Made by a program: the position numbers and the translations under genes
The notes under the pieces: generated by a model
Database searches by the model: none
Seen by the model: only the letters and a program-made list of their open reading frames with translations
What the model was told of the DNA's origin: nothing
Part shown: positions 1-13,431 of the stretch, piece after piece
Layout of the letters: every line of letters starts with the position of its first letter
Position numbering within the stretch: position 1 is the first letter of the stretch
Assembly: GCF_001640805.2 (NCBI RefSeq)
Contig: NC_066845.1
Coordinates: 17,486,307 to 17,550,306 of the forward strand
Direction: 5' to 3'
Source of the DNA: Lates calcarifer
Lineage: Eukaryota; Chordata; Actinopteri; Centropomidae
DNA length: 64,000 bases

Positions 1-370
1 ATTATACTTTATATGGAAATTCTAAGTCTCGTGATTCTATCTGTGCAAAGTACTTTAGAATCTCTAAAAACTATTGACACAGAATTGGTTCAAACTTATG
101 GCTAACGCTCCATAAAAGGTACTAATACAGGCCTTATATTCCATTTTTATGCATTATACATATATAATTCTACCCTTTTTGCTTTTTGTGTCTTTAAACT
201 TAATCTGACCTTTTAGTGGTAACATTTAAAGAGTTGCCTTTCAAAGGTGACCAGGGTCATGACTGTAAGGTTTAAAGGAGAGTAATCTTTTTATTTTGAA
301 CACAGTATTTTCAGTCGTCCATAAAAATGCTGCTAACAGATTAAAATGAAAACAGTAACTTTAACAAAAA

Positions 371-667
371 CTAAAATGTTAAGTTTTTGTGTAGAAAAAA
401 AGGAGACTGTTGTAGGAACAGCAACACCCACGCCAAAACCGCAGTACCTGCTGCCTCTGGGCCACTACTGGAGAGAAAATGTTTCCAGAAAAACAGTCTC
501 TCCAGAAGCAGCAGCAACAAGATAACATATGCAAACACAAGGTATTTTGTAGGAGTTTCCTGTCCATGTATTACCAATATTGAGCACCATCTCACCAGCA
601 CCATCTCTAGCAAACAATTTAACTGTATGAGGCTGTATGTTTGTTCCATTCTAAGAATAGAGGGCAT
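371..667 (-). other. Small unassigned ORF with a hydrophobic segment
   Basis: A 98-codon intronless ORF from ATG to stop. Its middle contains a leucine-rich hydrophobic run (FAYVILLLLLLERLFF) that could be one membrane segment. I recognise no family, and the opposite strand is also open over most of the same bases, which weakens the coding case. A perfect X-box lies about 70 bp upstream of its ATG, so it might be the first exon of a gene running left out of the window, or chance. Confidence 0.12.
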
Positions 668-738
668 TTGACCATATGTTTACCAGCGCCGTGTTAGGTA
701 AAAAGCAATCATCACCTGTCATCCGTAGAGGTATTGTT

Positions 739-752
739 GTTGCCATAGCAAC
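739..752. promoter_or_regulatory. RFX X-box palindrome
   Basis: GTTGCCATAGCAAC fits the RFX consensus GTNRCC-N(0-3)-RGYAAC on both half-sites. RFX factors drive ciliary genes and others. A CCAAT-type ATTGG lies about 80 bp to the right. Which transcript it serves is not known from the window. Confidence 0.5.
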
Positions 753-884
753 TATCTCCATTCATTCCTTCCTCTCTGTTCAACTGCCGAGTGCACCGTG
801 TGCGCGCTGTGTTGGATTCTCCTGATTGGACAAGACTCGGACCGGAAAGAGGGGGGCGTCAGAATGTTTTAAAGAACCCGTGTA

Positions 885-890
<6 letters not shown>

Positions 891-944
<54 letters not shown>
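891..944. repeat. Compound (CA)n(TA)n microsatellite
   Basis: About 12 CA units run directly into about 14 TA units. Confidence 0.95.
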
Positions 945-947
<3 letters not shown>

Positions 948-2272
948 ATAATGGTAAATCCTGTATGCTAAAAAAAATACAAATTAAAAATAAACAGCTA
1001 CTGTGAAAACCCCTTCTTCTGGCCCAGGTCTCAGGAGTAGGTAAAGACAACTTTCCCCAGAACCTATATAAAAATAACCTTGAACAAAGTTCCTGAGTTT
1101 TCGGCCCAGGGTTTACTCCCGCTCCCACTTTTATAAACTTCAATCTTAAGTAGCACTACTGTATAATGGGTAAATTTTATTTTTAGATTATATTTGTTTA
1201 CGGGTAGGCCTGTTGTTCAGTTTAAAGGAGGGGGTGTGGACACACGCTGAGATTTCTGCCTGTGAGACTAAACTCGGGGCACATAATTCTCTAGCTCAGC
1301 ACTTGACGTGTAAAAAAAACACACAGGGCTTCATTCTACACGTCTCTGACAGTCACGGTCAGAATATGTAGATAAATTGTTTACAATCCCCGAAAATGTG
1401 TGACTTTTGATACTGTCGATGAACACACAAAAAACGTCGATATTTGTACATAGTTATAACAAAGTAGGATGTGATTGGTCTGTGATATGAAATGGTGTTG
1501 AATGGTACGTGAAACCTTAACAGGGGGATGTGATTCGACAGAATGTCTGTCACTCATTGGCCATGGGAAATCTAAGGTTAGGTAGCGCAGTTCCGCCTTC
1601 TGCACTCTGGCAAACGTTGGCTTGGATGCACACATTGAATGAAAGTCAGTGTAGCAGGCTGTGGTCACCAGCAACTGAGAATATCTGCACACAGTCAAGT
1701 TATCTTACAGTTGAGAGTATAGGCAGCTGGTGAGACTGTATCAGCAGAGATAAGCTTACACATTGGGAGAAGATAGGTTGAAGCCACTGGTGAAAGGGGA
1801 AGGTAAGAGACATTTGCATGATCGTTAGCCGGGCTCTCATAGACCAAGTACTTCTGGTTAGACAGGTAGGTTAGCTAGCTAGCCTATCTAACCAACGTTA
1901 CTCGCTGCTAATTTCTCGTCATTCTTTAGTGTTTGACTAATTAATATAGAGGTGGTAGCGTTGTGTCATGAATCGGTTCACGTTAAACTAAAATACCTGT
2001 TTATAGTCTCACTGTCATTTTATGGCTCTCTGTATGCTTTTATGCTAACGCTACTGCCGGTATTGGTACTGTTAACGCTAGCATAGTAGCTAACTTACAC
2101 ATATCACGTTGCATGTCATCAAGACGATCTTGCTAGCCCCTTACGCTAGCTAACTGTACGTGGTTAATGTTACATATGGAAGGGTTACGTCCATGTACAA
2201 ACTGGGTGCTGTGCCGCATGCAAGCAGAAACCGCTGTCTGTCTCTGTGTCTAGGACAAGGCTGTGTGTGGCA

Positions 2273-5200
2273 ATGCAGCGGGTCACGGCGCAGCTCGTCG
2301 CCGGGCTGGTCGCAGCGGTGCTGTCGCTACTGGCAGAGCAGTGTTGGGCGGACGGCGGGGGCCCCAGCCTCGCCGAACGGGTAATCTGGGCTGTAAATGC
2401 CGGAGGAGAAGCACATGTAGACGTACACGGTATTCACTTCAAAAAGGACCCGTTGGAAGGAAAAATTGGTAAAGGTGAGTTGGTGTTATCAGCGGTAAAC
2501 TGCTAATATGAGCTTACGTGTTTTGCTGGGCTTCTGCAAACACCTGCAAGGTGTTGCCGAGCAAGTGACATTGTGAAGGCAAAGTGCTGCTCTTTGAAGC
2601 CAGAGAAATTTCCACTAGAAACCTCTGCACGGTTTGGCTTCCGCAAGTAGCCACAAACTAATGAGGAGTCAGCATAGAGGGCTGCAGCTCCGCCCCTCTC
2701 AGCATGGAGAGGAAGCAGGTGATGATATGATCTAATTGGCAGTAGAGTCGTTCTTGGCGTCATATATGAGGCAGAGATACTGTAATTGAAAGTTGGAGTG
2801 AACACTGTGTGGTAATGTGCCATTTAAGACAGAGGGTCAGGGCACTGTATGTCACTGAGTGCAGTAAAAGGTCAGAGTTTGTGTGGTGCTTTTCTTGACT
2901 TAAAACATGATCAGTTTTCCACAACTGCAACTATTAATGTGGTCTAGTGAACAAAGTGCACACTGAACCCTGATGCTGTTCTCCTTTTGTAGCCTCCGAT
3001 TATGGGGTGCGCCTGCCAATACTGCGCTCCAGTCCAGAGGACCAGATTCTGTATCAGACAGAGCGCTACAACGAGGACACTTTTGGATATGATATTCCCA
3101 TTCGAGAGGAAGGAGACTATATTCTAGTTATGAAGTATGCAGAGGTTTACTTCGCCCAGTCACAGCAAAAGGTATGGCCATTACTGTATCAGAGATATTC
3201 TAGTCTACTGTAGTGTGTGCCTTTAGTAAAACTGTCATTGTCATCTGCACAGTAGCACAGTTTGAATGGGCCGTGTATATTATGAGCTCTTTTTTTAAAT
3301 GAATACTGTACTTTTTTTTCTCTACCTCACATCTGGTATGACAGGCATGTCATTTTTTTCAGTTTTAATACACATGTCGCTGCACAATCAGACAGGACTC
3401 AGGGAGCCTTTTTGAATTTGTTGATTAGCTGTTAATCACTGTTGTTATGGGAATATGTTTTTTCTAGGTGTTTGATGTCCGTCTAAACGGCCATGTGGTG
3501 GTGAAGGACCTGGATATCTTTGATCGAGTGGGTCACAGCACCGCTCATGATGAGATAGTGCCTTTCTCTATTCGACGTGGCAAGCTGAGCGTGCAGGGGG
3601 AGGTGTCCACTTTCAATGGCAAGCTCACTGTGGAGTTTGTAAAGGTGAGCTGTTTTTATTTGAATTACTTGTGGAAATTTCTGGATGTTGTTGTCTGTGA
3701 AAAACAGTGTCAGTTTGTTTATTTTGCACCTTAACACACTGACATTTTTCTATGGCACTTTGACAGCTTGATCCTGTTTAAACAGGTTGATCAGGTGGGA
3801 CATAATGCTGGAACACAGCCTGATAGTAGACTAATGGTGCCCATTTTGTTTGTACTGTGCACACATATGGCGATGCATGTGCACACACACATACTGCTTT
3901 CTCTCTGTTCCACTGGTTGACCATTAAAGCAAACATGGATGTAAACAATGTGCATTTTTGAATATGGAAAAAAAACAGCTTTTCAAATGTTTTATGTGGA
4001 AGGAGATTCACTGAATGTGAACATAACTTTTGCTTGTTTACAAAGCACCTTTTAAGGAGGATTTACTCAAATCTGTGATAATTTTACTGATTGGCAGATT
4101 GGTTGTGTCTTCCTACTGGTGCACAATGGGGCGACAATGAAAGTTTTTTTTTTTTTTTTTTTCAAAATTTTGATGTGTAAGAAAATGAGAATTTTGTCAT
4201 TAATTTTCTGTCTTCTCTCAGGTGAAGAAAAATACATATTGTGTGTGAAAGTCGTGCTGTAGCTGTTTAATTGTTTCATTTATTTTCTTTTATGGGTAGG
4301 GTTTTATTATTTTAAGATAATAGGCAGTTATGTTTAGTTTGGCAGGCTAGGCAGAAACTGTACTAAAATATTGCTTCTTAACAAAAAACCGATTGAAGCA
4401 GAATAGTAATCTGAATAACTTCTGCAGTAACAGTAAGAACCTATTTAGTGAACGTATTTGTCACATCTAAAATTTTCTTTATGCAGAAGAAATGATAGTT
4501 CTCAGCAGAACAAGTCACCCAGTTAATATCTCTGTATATTAACCTGTATTCATTTCAGACTTGAGTTCTGTGGAAGTGTTAGTCTGACCAAGTAAATTTG
4601 CCGTCATTACTTCTATGGAAAAGTGACTCTTGGAGCTTATTCAAACAGGAGGCTGACATATAAAATTGACAGCACATTTCCATAATGAACTCCTCATCTG
4701 AAAGGGGCTGTTGACAGCCATTTGGAGTGTGTGGGCCATGTAGACGACTGACAACAGACCCAAATCTGGTTGCCCTTTATCATATTTGTTTACTTGTCAT
4801 GTATTGCAGCTTTTAACTTTGATCTCTATTTTTCACCAAACTGCTAGTCTCTGTAAATCATGTTTCAAATTCTGTACTATTCACGTCTTCTTCGAGTTAG
4901 CGGTTGCTTGCCTTCATTTCCCCTTTTCATAGACATGATTGCGGGTTACCGTGATTTATGAAAGAGCATTACGACATCCAAAGTCTGTCACTTGCACTGT
5001 ATAAAAACAAAGTAGCTGGATGTCTGTAGCTTAGCCATGAGTCCATCATTCTTAGCAATTGAAAACAGCCTCTGAAGAGGTCGGTAATTGTTTCACTTCT
5101 TTCCTTGTCACATTTTATTCTCTGGTAATACATCTACCGTCTTCTGCCACATGCAGCAGCAGTGGTGTTTGTAATTTGATTCAAATGTCTCCCCCTCACA

Positions 5201-6978
5201 TTATCCAACAATATTTATTACATTTCCCTTTATTATCAACACAGCACCATCTCATACTATGATATTGTACTTCTGTTACTCTTGGCATTACTTTTTATTG
5301 ACCAAAACAGTAGATGACTGTGAATCAGCCTAGGTTTAATCTTCTGAGGCAAAACTTTCAGTTAGAATAATCTTGTCATCTTTGGTCTGACACATACTTG
5401 TTTACAGAGGGCATATTTGCACTGCTACTTCCAACACATCAAAACATCACAGTCAGGGAGATTACGTTTGATTCTGTTTTTAAGTCTGGGAACTACTCAC
5501 AAATACTGATGAGGTAGCTGCAGGCCATAGGAATAATCTGTGTTTTTTTTCTTCTGACATGATTAGTATTCCCTTTAAGCCCTGGTTTCTAACAAATGAA
5601 AGATTTTTGCGAGTGGGTTTGTAGAACATGTGGCTATAGGCTAAATTTGTAGGACGGCATACTTCAAAAAAGTTTTTTCCACAGTGACCTCTTTCTTCTT
5701 ATTTTTTGTAGATCACTGGTTCTCTGCATTTTCTTTCTCCAAAAAAATACAAGTGGGACACACTGTCTGCTCTTTTCGCAGACTAAAAACAAAGAAGGAA
5801 GGAATTTTTAAATGATAGTTTTTGTGTCAAAATGGGCTTCCCACCACGATGTGGGTGCTCTAACCATGTTTCTTGAAAGCAAAAGTGATTATTGACCAGT
5901 GAAACTATATTTTCTTAGTTTTTTTTTACCTTAACTTTTTTATTCAACCTTACTTAATCACCACTCTACTGTGTTATTAAAACCACAGTTTTTTGTCCAT
6001 AAATAAATGTAATATCATTTACTTTGGTTTGGTATTTGTTTTGTCTGCTGTGCGGTGCTGATCTATTCTGTGTTTCAGGGTTATTATGACAACCCCAAGA
6101 TCTGCGCTCTCTATGTAATGAAGGGGACATTAGAGGGTGAGTCCTGAGACTGCACACATACTGTAACATCTGTAGCATTTTGTATGAAAACTTATCTCAT
6201 ATTGAGTAGTTTCTACTCATTTCTGGCTCAACAACATGGAAGCACTTTTGTGTCACAGTTGTAGACTTAGAAGTGTGTTATAGACCAGTGCAAAGACACA
6301 TCCAGACTTTTGATATAATGTGGGAAGACATTTTAAATTAGAGTAGATGATGTATTGATTTAATGATGCAAATGTGACTCTGTTTAAATTGTGAGGAAGT
6401 CAGATGAAAGCCAGCTGACAGTCAAGAGAGAGTTAACATTAAAGGGCCATTGTACTAAGGAAGGCATGATCAACACCAGAATGTATTCGATTTAACCAAC
6501 CCTGTCATGAGTCAGCAGCTGTTCTTTTGTTTGCCTGATGGTATGTAAAGCGAGGCACTCTGAAAGTTGAACCATGCTAGGGTCTTCTCTACATTAGAGA
6601 TTTGATTCATCACATTGACTCTGTATTTTTTCAGAGAGCTACCAACTATCAATATTCAGGAAGAGCTTCTTTTACAGTGCCATTCTTTCTATGTGACTTT
6701 GACTAACTTCACCCATCCTTTTTTATTGGACAGATGTACCAAAACTTCAGCCTCACCCTGGTTTAGAGAAGCCTGATGAAGACGAGGAAGAAGAGGAAGA
6801 CAGTGAAGGAGGCGAGGAAGGTGGGAAGAAAAAGGTCCCGACAGGTTCTAAGTACAGGGTCCAGTCAGGCCCCCGAACACCAAACCCATATGCAGCTGAC
6901 AACAGCAGCCTAATGTTTCCCATCCTTGTGGCGTTCGGGGTGTTCATCCCCACACTGTTCTGCCTTTGTCGGCTGTGA
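2273..6978 (+). CDS. mlec: Malectin (ER diglucosylated N-glycan-binding membrane protein)
   Basis: Coding exons are 2273-2474, 2993-3171, 3468-3644, 6079-6136 and 6734-6978. They join in phase to a 286-residue protein, close to the usual ~290. An N-terminal signal peptide (about residues 1-26) is followed by the malectin beta-sandwich domain (about 35-200, including [11 protein letters not shown] and YAEVYFAQ), an acidic run ([14 protein letters not shown]) and a C-terminal membrane helix ending LFCLCRL, so it is a type I ER membrane protein. Family knowledge: malectin binds Glc2-bearing high-mannose N-glycans and works with ribophorin I in glycoprotein quality control. The ATG at 2273 was chosen because the same frame upstream offers only a GTG and because a signal peptide follows directly. 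Intron 3 (3645-6078) is long and AT-rich with no further gene seen. Intact, and the identity is secure. Confidence 0.97.
4144..4162. repeat. Poly-T tract in mlec intron 3
   Basis: Uninterrupted run of about 19 T. Confidence 0.9.
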
Positions 6979-9620
6979 GCTCAAACTAGCGGTCGAGGAG
7001 ATGTCAGGAGGACAAGACGGACGTGAGACTATGAAGGGAGAGAGAGAGGGAGAGAAGGGGGCTTGGGGGGTGGGGGGGGAGTCAAGGTGACAACAGCAGC
7101 ACAGGTAAAAGCATACACACAGGAGAGAGTTGAAGGCTTGGAGAAAATCACAACGATGGAAGGAACAAAAACAGAAAATAACTTTTCGGAAAGCCACTGC
7201 AAGATGACAGCGAATTGTACCATTGAGGAAAAGGAGATGTAGGAAGTGTATGCTGCGCTTCTTTCTGAATGTGTTTCGCATCCACCTCTGCTGACCCTTT
7301 TGAACAATGTTAATCATTTACACTCAGAGACTGGGCAGGATTTACAGATGCCCGTCTTCACGGTTTGAAACCACATTTCAACAGCTAAGGGATGCTCAGG
7401 AGTGATTGGTCTGGGCCCGTTTTATAAACTAAAAGCATTGTTTTGTACTGGGTGTGGCAAAGAAGCACACTCTGTTTAACACTCCTGCTCAGCATCTGGT
7501 CAGACATGTCACTTTCAAATTGGAAATGGTGCTGCTTAGAAATTGGTTAAATAGATTAGAAACCATGAGTCAGACGGTTAGTGGAAATAACAGTTGCCAT
7601 TCAAGAGGTTCCCATTTCTCGCAACTCGTTGCTTTTTTTTTGTGTCTGTCCACTCTAGTTAGTCCTGTGTTGATGTGCCATCATCTGTTTGCCATAAGGT
7701 GCTGAAAGGAGAAAGAAATTAGTGTTGAACCAGCTGTAGCTGGCAGGTTTATTCGCTATCTACTGTCTAACTTGGCTCGTCTTTACATAAATATAGGTTG
7801 GGTTTCAGAAATTTGTAAATGGAGGGCCTTACAAAGTGTCCTCAACAGTGATCACAAATTGAAAGTCCTTGTTGTTATTTTTTTTTTTCTAAGGATAGAT
7901 CCATTTAAAATTTCAGACTTTACAAGGTGAGAATGTTGAACCTCCAACAGTTTCTTTCAGTGAGAGACACCGTACTTGCATTTAGTGAGAGGCAAAGTTT
8001 ATGCTGTGAAATGCGAGTGAGTTCTGATCATTACATTGCTGTATTTTAGGTGATCTTTGCCTTTTCTATTCATTCATTAATTATGCATGCCTGCCTTTTT
8101 GTTTCACCAAAGAATGACTTTTTTGTTTGTTTAAAAGGAAAACATGGTGGCCTGTTTAAGTTGACAAGTAGCTTGCAAATTCGGTTTAACTGGGTTGGGC
8201 GTACAGTACGCTCACCACATAAAAGCAGTTGATTTAGTGGAACAGAGTTTTTCCACTTTTTACATCAGTGGCTAGACAGGGGTGATGGGAGGAGTGTGAT
8301 ATTTTTGTTCTCATAATTTGTTTTTATTTCAGACATTTTTGTTTTCCATTTAAACCAGAATGCTGTGTTGACTCTGATGGGCCATGAACTTCAGTCCATG
8401 TTACCTGATACTGAGAGAACAAGATTCCGCAGCTCAATGTTAATATAGTAAATTATGAGAATCTGTGCCAGTCAATGCACTTGTTTCATACAAAGTTGCT
8501 CTGTGTGCACCACAAGTTCATCCACCTGCAGTCAGAGATCAGAAAGCACAACATTAGTGTTAAGTAGAGAATCGTGTTTACGAGATGTTCTAGATCAACA
8601 TTGGTTACATTTTTTCCTCAACTCTCTACACTCAGCCTTTTTCATATCTGTTGTCTTAAAACTTTTTAACATGGACTGAACCATTTTGTTAATTCATTGT
8701 GAACTTCCAGTGCAATTAAGCTACATGTTCCGGTCCTTGAATTGATTGAACAAACTGGGGATAAAACATCTTTGAGCCTTTTGTTTATTGTTTTTTGTTT
8801 TTGTTTTTCTACATGGCCATATTATCAGAGTCCACTTTAACTGTGTTTTAGTCTAAGCTTTTGGACAATGATATCCTTTTCTGCTTTCCATGAGAACTGA
8901 AAAGCAGCTCTGTTCTTCATTTTTAGTAGAGTTGTGTCGTGAACCCTCCTATTTATGTATCTAGTTACCTCCCTTAAGTGCTTAGCTCTACTCCAAGGAC
9001 AATTTTGTAACTTTGCCTGTTTCACTAATGCGTCTTAAATGTCATCCCCCCTCCCTCCCACCAGTATTGCTGTTGCCATATGCAGTACTTGAAAAACGGT
9101 TAATAATTCAGGTGTTGTGGATCCTCCCTCTCTCCTCAGTTCTCCTTCCCTTTTTGATTGATGGTGGGCAAGAAGTCAGTGCCAGAAAATATTCAGATAG
9201 TTGTTGGCAGTTTTTGGGGTTTCTGTTGTTTTTTGTTTTTGTTTTTGTTTTGTTGTAAATTCAACTCATATTTAAGACATATAAGCACCTTTTTTGTTTT
9301 TTTTCCTCTAAAAAAATGCAAAAAGTTCATTTAATTCAGCACCAAAGTCACCGTCTACACAGTTGCGTGTGTATATAAGGTACCGGATCACACTTTTTAT
9401 TGTGTGATGACAGTTTTGATCTCATCACTTTTGTGTTGTAGCTGAGGTGTTAGGGGTTTTTTTGTTTTGTTTTGTTTTTTTTCTTGTGAGGAAGACTTTG
9501 TGGCCTTTCTTCTGGGGGAGGAACGGTTGTTGGTACAGAGTATAAAAAAAACATTTAACGGGGCAGCCAGATGAACTGACTGTCAAAAAAGTCAAATAAA
9601 TGAGATTATGTCTGAAAATG
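6979..9620 (+). other. mlec: Probable mlec 3' UTR
   Basis: AT- and T-rich sequence without another gene follows the mlec stop. The first well-placed polyadenylation hexamer AATAAA is at 9595-9600; another AATAAA lies near 10,900. A long 3' UTR of about 2.6 kb is inferred from these signals only. Confidence 0.5.
9595..9600 (+). terminator. Candidate mlec polyadenylation signal
   Basis: Canonical AATAAA after a T-rich stretch about 2.6 kb past the mlec stop. Confidence 0.4.
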
Positions 9621-11573
9621 TGGGATCTTCCATTCTATTATATATAATTTAAATCAGAGTGGGGCTGATCTGGAGATATTTTATAATACGCTTGGATTTG
9701 TATGTTTGAATTTTTTCCTCAGGATCTGTTTTGTTTTTGAGTTTTTAAAATGTGATATTTTATTGGTGTGACATTTTGCACTGCCTCATGTATTTTAAAA
9801 TCGTCATTTTTGAGTGTGTGTGTGTGTGTTTGTCTTTGTTGCCTTGAATTATTGAATACAACGTGCTTTACCATCATTCGCCTTGAGGTTGCTCTTTTGT
9901 TGGGTTATATCAAACTAGCCTCTTTGTTTTTTCTTCTTCTCTGTTCAGCACACTTTTCAGGGCTAGATTTTCATTCCACATAAACAGCTCTTGTTAGGTC
10001 AGTAGAATTAATATATCTTTGAGTTTGTTGTCAATTTCAGCTTTTCAAGGAGCAAAGCCAGTCAAAAACTAATTAATGTTTGAGAGATCTGTGTGAAATA
10101 TAAATGTCCAGCACTTGTTTCATACAGTCTTACCTCTAATGTGTTTTTAGCTCCTCACCAGCCTTTTTTGGACCTGTTGTCAGTACATCTCACAACTGAA
10201 TGAACTGGAGTGGAATGAAGATCTGCTCTCAGTGTTTTTTGTTGTTGTGTTTTTCACGAGAACCAAAGAATTGCTGTCATTCCATCCAAATTCTTTAACA
10301 CAGTGTCCTGACATGACGCTAAAGGTTCTTGTTTTCTTTCATCCTTTTTTTTTCTCCCGCCTGGTGAAGCAGTGAATAAACCAGGGGAAGCAAAACATGT
10401 CATCTGATTTGCCACCACTAATTATCCACCTGCCACAATGCCAATCTTCTTAAAATATCCATCCCTAAAAGTCATTTTTAATTGCTCTGTAATTAATGTA
10501 AATTTGTTTTTGAGATTTCAGCTTGATGATGTTTTTTTTTCTCTTCCTTGTGTCTCATTTTCAAAGCAGCTGAAAATGTGAGATGAATTTTAAACAGACA
10601 AAATTCGAACAGCAGAACGTCAGCCAGCTTCGGCCATCGTTCCAGGCAGCGGACCGCGTACACAAACAAACAGTGAGGTCTGCCACTGATCACACAGTGT
10701 GAGTGTGTGAGACAGAATGAGTGTGTGTTTAAATAGGAGTCCTACTGTATAGATATACACGTGTTGGATAAAGAAGCGCTCTTCTGGGGGCTGTAGGCAG
10801 CAGCAGGTGGGCTGAAAAAATGTATCCAAGACCCCTGGTTTAACTCAGATGTGGCATACGTCTGCAAAATGAGAAATGCTGATAAATGCTGTCTCTTTTT
10901 AATAAATGTGCTATTTTATCAGAATGTGTTGCTGCTGTTCTTCGACTCCCAACATCCCTGTGTTAAAGTGCTTCGTGGGATCATTTGGTATCTAACAGTA
11001 GTCTTGTGTTAAATTTGATTCATCTTTTGACAAGTACTGTGCCTGTGACCAATCCATAGTATCCAAAGTGGGAAGCACTTTAGAACTATGCAGTTTTGTG
11101 AATGCTTACATACCTTGAAACTCTTAACAGTCTAACAATATTTCCAGAGCAGTCACAGCTAAGTTCAGCAGGGTCACAGCAACATGTACAGGCCCTGTGT
11201 TTGTCCAGGTGTTGTTTTTTTTGCCACTGTTTCCCACCAACTGTGAAAACTACTTTAAATAGAAGCACATATCTCAAAGGTGCTGGGAAACACAGCTGAA
11301 CAGAGCAGATGAACCACATCCACTAACTTGAGGTGTCTACACACTGTTGTCAAGATCCATTGTTAGATTGTTAGAGTTTTAATAACCAAAGAATGACTCC
11401 ATAAACTTACAGCATATCATATTCACTATTTACAAATTTATATATATATATTTTACAAAACATAACATTCATAAATTAATAGATTTGACATTCAAGTGCA
11501 TCATTTCCTTCTATAAGTTGTTCAACAGATAAAATGTTTTCATGCAGAACACAGTCCAGTCTCCAGTTTGACT
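9621..11573. other. Intergenic, no gene seen
   Basis: AT-rich sequence with a short TG tract just upstream (9813-9829) and an AATAAA near 10,900. The right end probably includes the 3' UTR of the minus-strand gene at 11,574-13,351. Confidence 0.5.
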
Positions 11574-13351
11574 TCATCTGTAGTACAGAGCCATGAAAGG
11601 TGTGTGCGAGAGGTGAACGCCACTGCCCTCACAGGACATCCCAACTCCGGCCTGACTGCAGCCCAGGATCAAGCCCAGCTCCAGGGTAGGCAGCGCTTTG
11701 GCCACCCCATCCCCCCAGGCGTCGCCGTCTGTGTCCTGCAGAGTGCGAGGAGCTGGCTTTTCTCCTGGTGGGGAAGAAAACACCACCCGCCGCATGTTCA
11801 CCAAGCTGGGACCCCCCCCGGCACCACCTGCCGCCTCCTGCAGGCTCTGGAAAAGGAACAGCAGATCCACTCTCAGCTCCACCGTGCTGCCCCGCAACCA
11901 CAAACCGTACCTAAAAGAGGTGAGAGATAAAAGAGTTTTAACCAGGCCTGAGTTTGAACAGTGAATTAGTAAAAGTATATGACATACTGAGAGTAATGTT
12001 CTAACCTTGTAGGGAGGCCATGCTTTGCCATGAATGGAAGCACAGGGTGGACATCCAGGTGCTGCGGGTTGGAGAGTTGAAGGTGAAGCTCTGCTCTTGT
12101 AACTGTCAACAATAAAATATCCTTGGTGAGGAGAAACTCTACACCTGTATCTGGGGAGAAGCAGAAGAAGAGGCAGCCATGAAGTCTGTCACAGAACAAG
12201 CATTTTTCATATCACAGAGCAGCACATACACTCCTGTCAGGCTCCATTCTGGTTAATCCCAGGGATCTGAAAAGACTCTCTACCACAGAGGTGATGTTTT
12301 CATTCCTAAAACCTTGTTAATCTGTCAGCAGGACATCTCAACAATTCTTGGAGGGGACATTAAGCCAGCTGAGACTCATTTATATGCAGATAACACAGTC
12401 CTCTATACAGCTGTATTAATCAAGCTATTAATGTTCTCCAAACTGCTTTTTCACTTCTACAGCTTATGATGTTCCTGCAGTGTCACTCTTTCAGCACTAC
12501 TGGGTGGACTTTGCTGAGTGTAAATGGCATCTTGCATGTGTGTATATTCAAAAGTCATTTTTGGGAAACAAGTTTTATCTTTAGTTCTAGGTGGCTACAC
12601 CATATCTGAATTTTGCTAGTGAGTGTTGTTCACCACTGTAAAAAGGGTTTGTGCTCTGAAACCCTGTAGACTGGTTGGTGTGTTTTGCACTACAGTCCTC
12701 CTGTGGTTACAGTAGCTAATTCCATGTGTCTTTGAGCCACATTTAGTGGCATTAACTTTTAAAGATCTTCATTTTTCTGGCTGAGCCCTGCGGCCCATCA
12801 GGCGCCCTGCCCATGCATTTCTTTGTAAATCACTCCAGACCAACCCAACACAACCAACACATTTAAGATCTGGAGTAGAAGAGGAAAGTTTATTAGAATA
12901 AAGCATAGATCTATATAGTCTTACCTCCTCTCAAGCGACCTTGAATCCCTTTTACGCTTCTGCAGTTAAGTCCCTCCTGACAGCAATGGTAAACCCGTCG
13001 CACAAAGCTAAAAAGAGATTTCCCTGGGAAGACCAGGCCCCAGGAGGCTCCCGGAGAAAAAGGCCCAACACGGAGTTGCAACATTGTTGCGTTATCCTCA
13101 GGAGCTGGTTGTGTGTTTTCCAGCCAAGGTGCTGCCAGCTCCGTGCATCGCTCCCGGTGCGCCCCTTCGATCCCGCGCCTCCACCGCCTCAGCGCGTCCG
13201 TGCGTAAAGTTTGTCCGGAGGACTCAGGTTCAGTTTCCGGCGACTGTGATACAATTCCCAGCGTGTCTACCGCGCGAGCAAATACTCCAATGTCACTTGT
13301 CATCACCGAGAGAAGAAATAGAGCAATCCAAATACAGTGCGAGGAGGCCAT
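11574..13351 (-). CDS. Putative secreted protein of unknown family, three exons
   Basis: Exons read right to left: 12925-13351, 12006-12150 and 11574-11910. They join in phase to 302 residues. The first ~26 residues look like a signal peptide (MASSHCIWIALFLLSVMTSD). A basic RRWRR at 55-59 is a plausible furin-type cleavage site, NAT at 87-89 a possible N-glycosylation site, and YHCCQEGLNC at 121-130 a cysteine cluster. The second exon encodes a beta-strand-like stretch (TRAELHLQLSNPQHL), and the third has further paired cysteines (LGCS, MSCEG) and ends ALYYR. Exon 3 holds a DTDGDAW segment that resembles a calcium-loop signature, though it may be fortuitous. This architecture suggests a processed extracellular protein; the hydrophobic strand pattern loosely recalls TGF-beta-type propeptides, but no cystine-knot domain follows. 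I do not recognise the family and give no function. Confidence 0.8.
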
Positions 13352-13431
13352 GGTGAGATTTCTAAATCCTGACCTTTGGATCTTCACGCATGAGCAGCAG
13401 GCAGCTTTTCTGTGGTGCCAGCTCTTCGGTT

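Larger units (their letters stand above)
1..2272. other. Left flank and mlec upstream region
   Basis: No convincing multi-exon gene is visible here. The stretch holds a perfect RFX-type X-box (739-752), a CA/TA microsatellite (891-944), a small minus-strand ORF of unknown status (371-667) and, from about 1.9 kb, the presumed mlec promoter and 5' UTR. Confidence 0.6.

Noticed and set aside
11568..11964. Plus-strand ORFs of 88-120 codons over the secreted-protein gene
   Set aside because: They are antisense shadows of its GC-rich third exon, which has clean splice phases on the minus strand.
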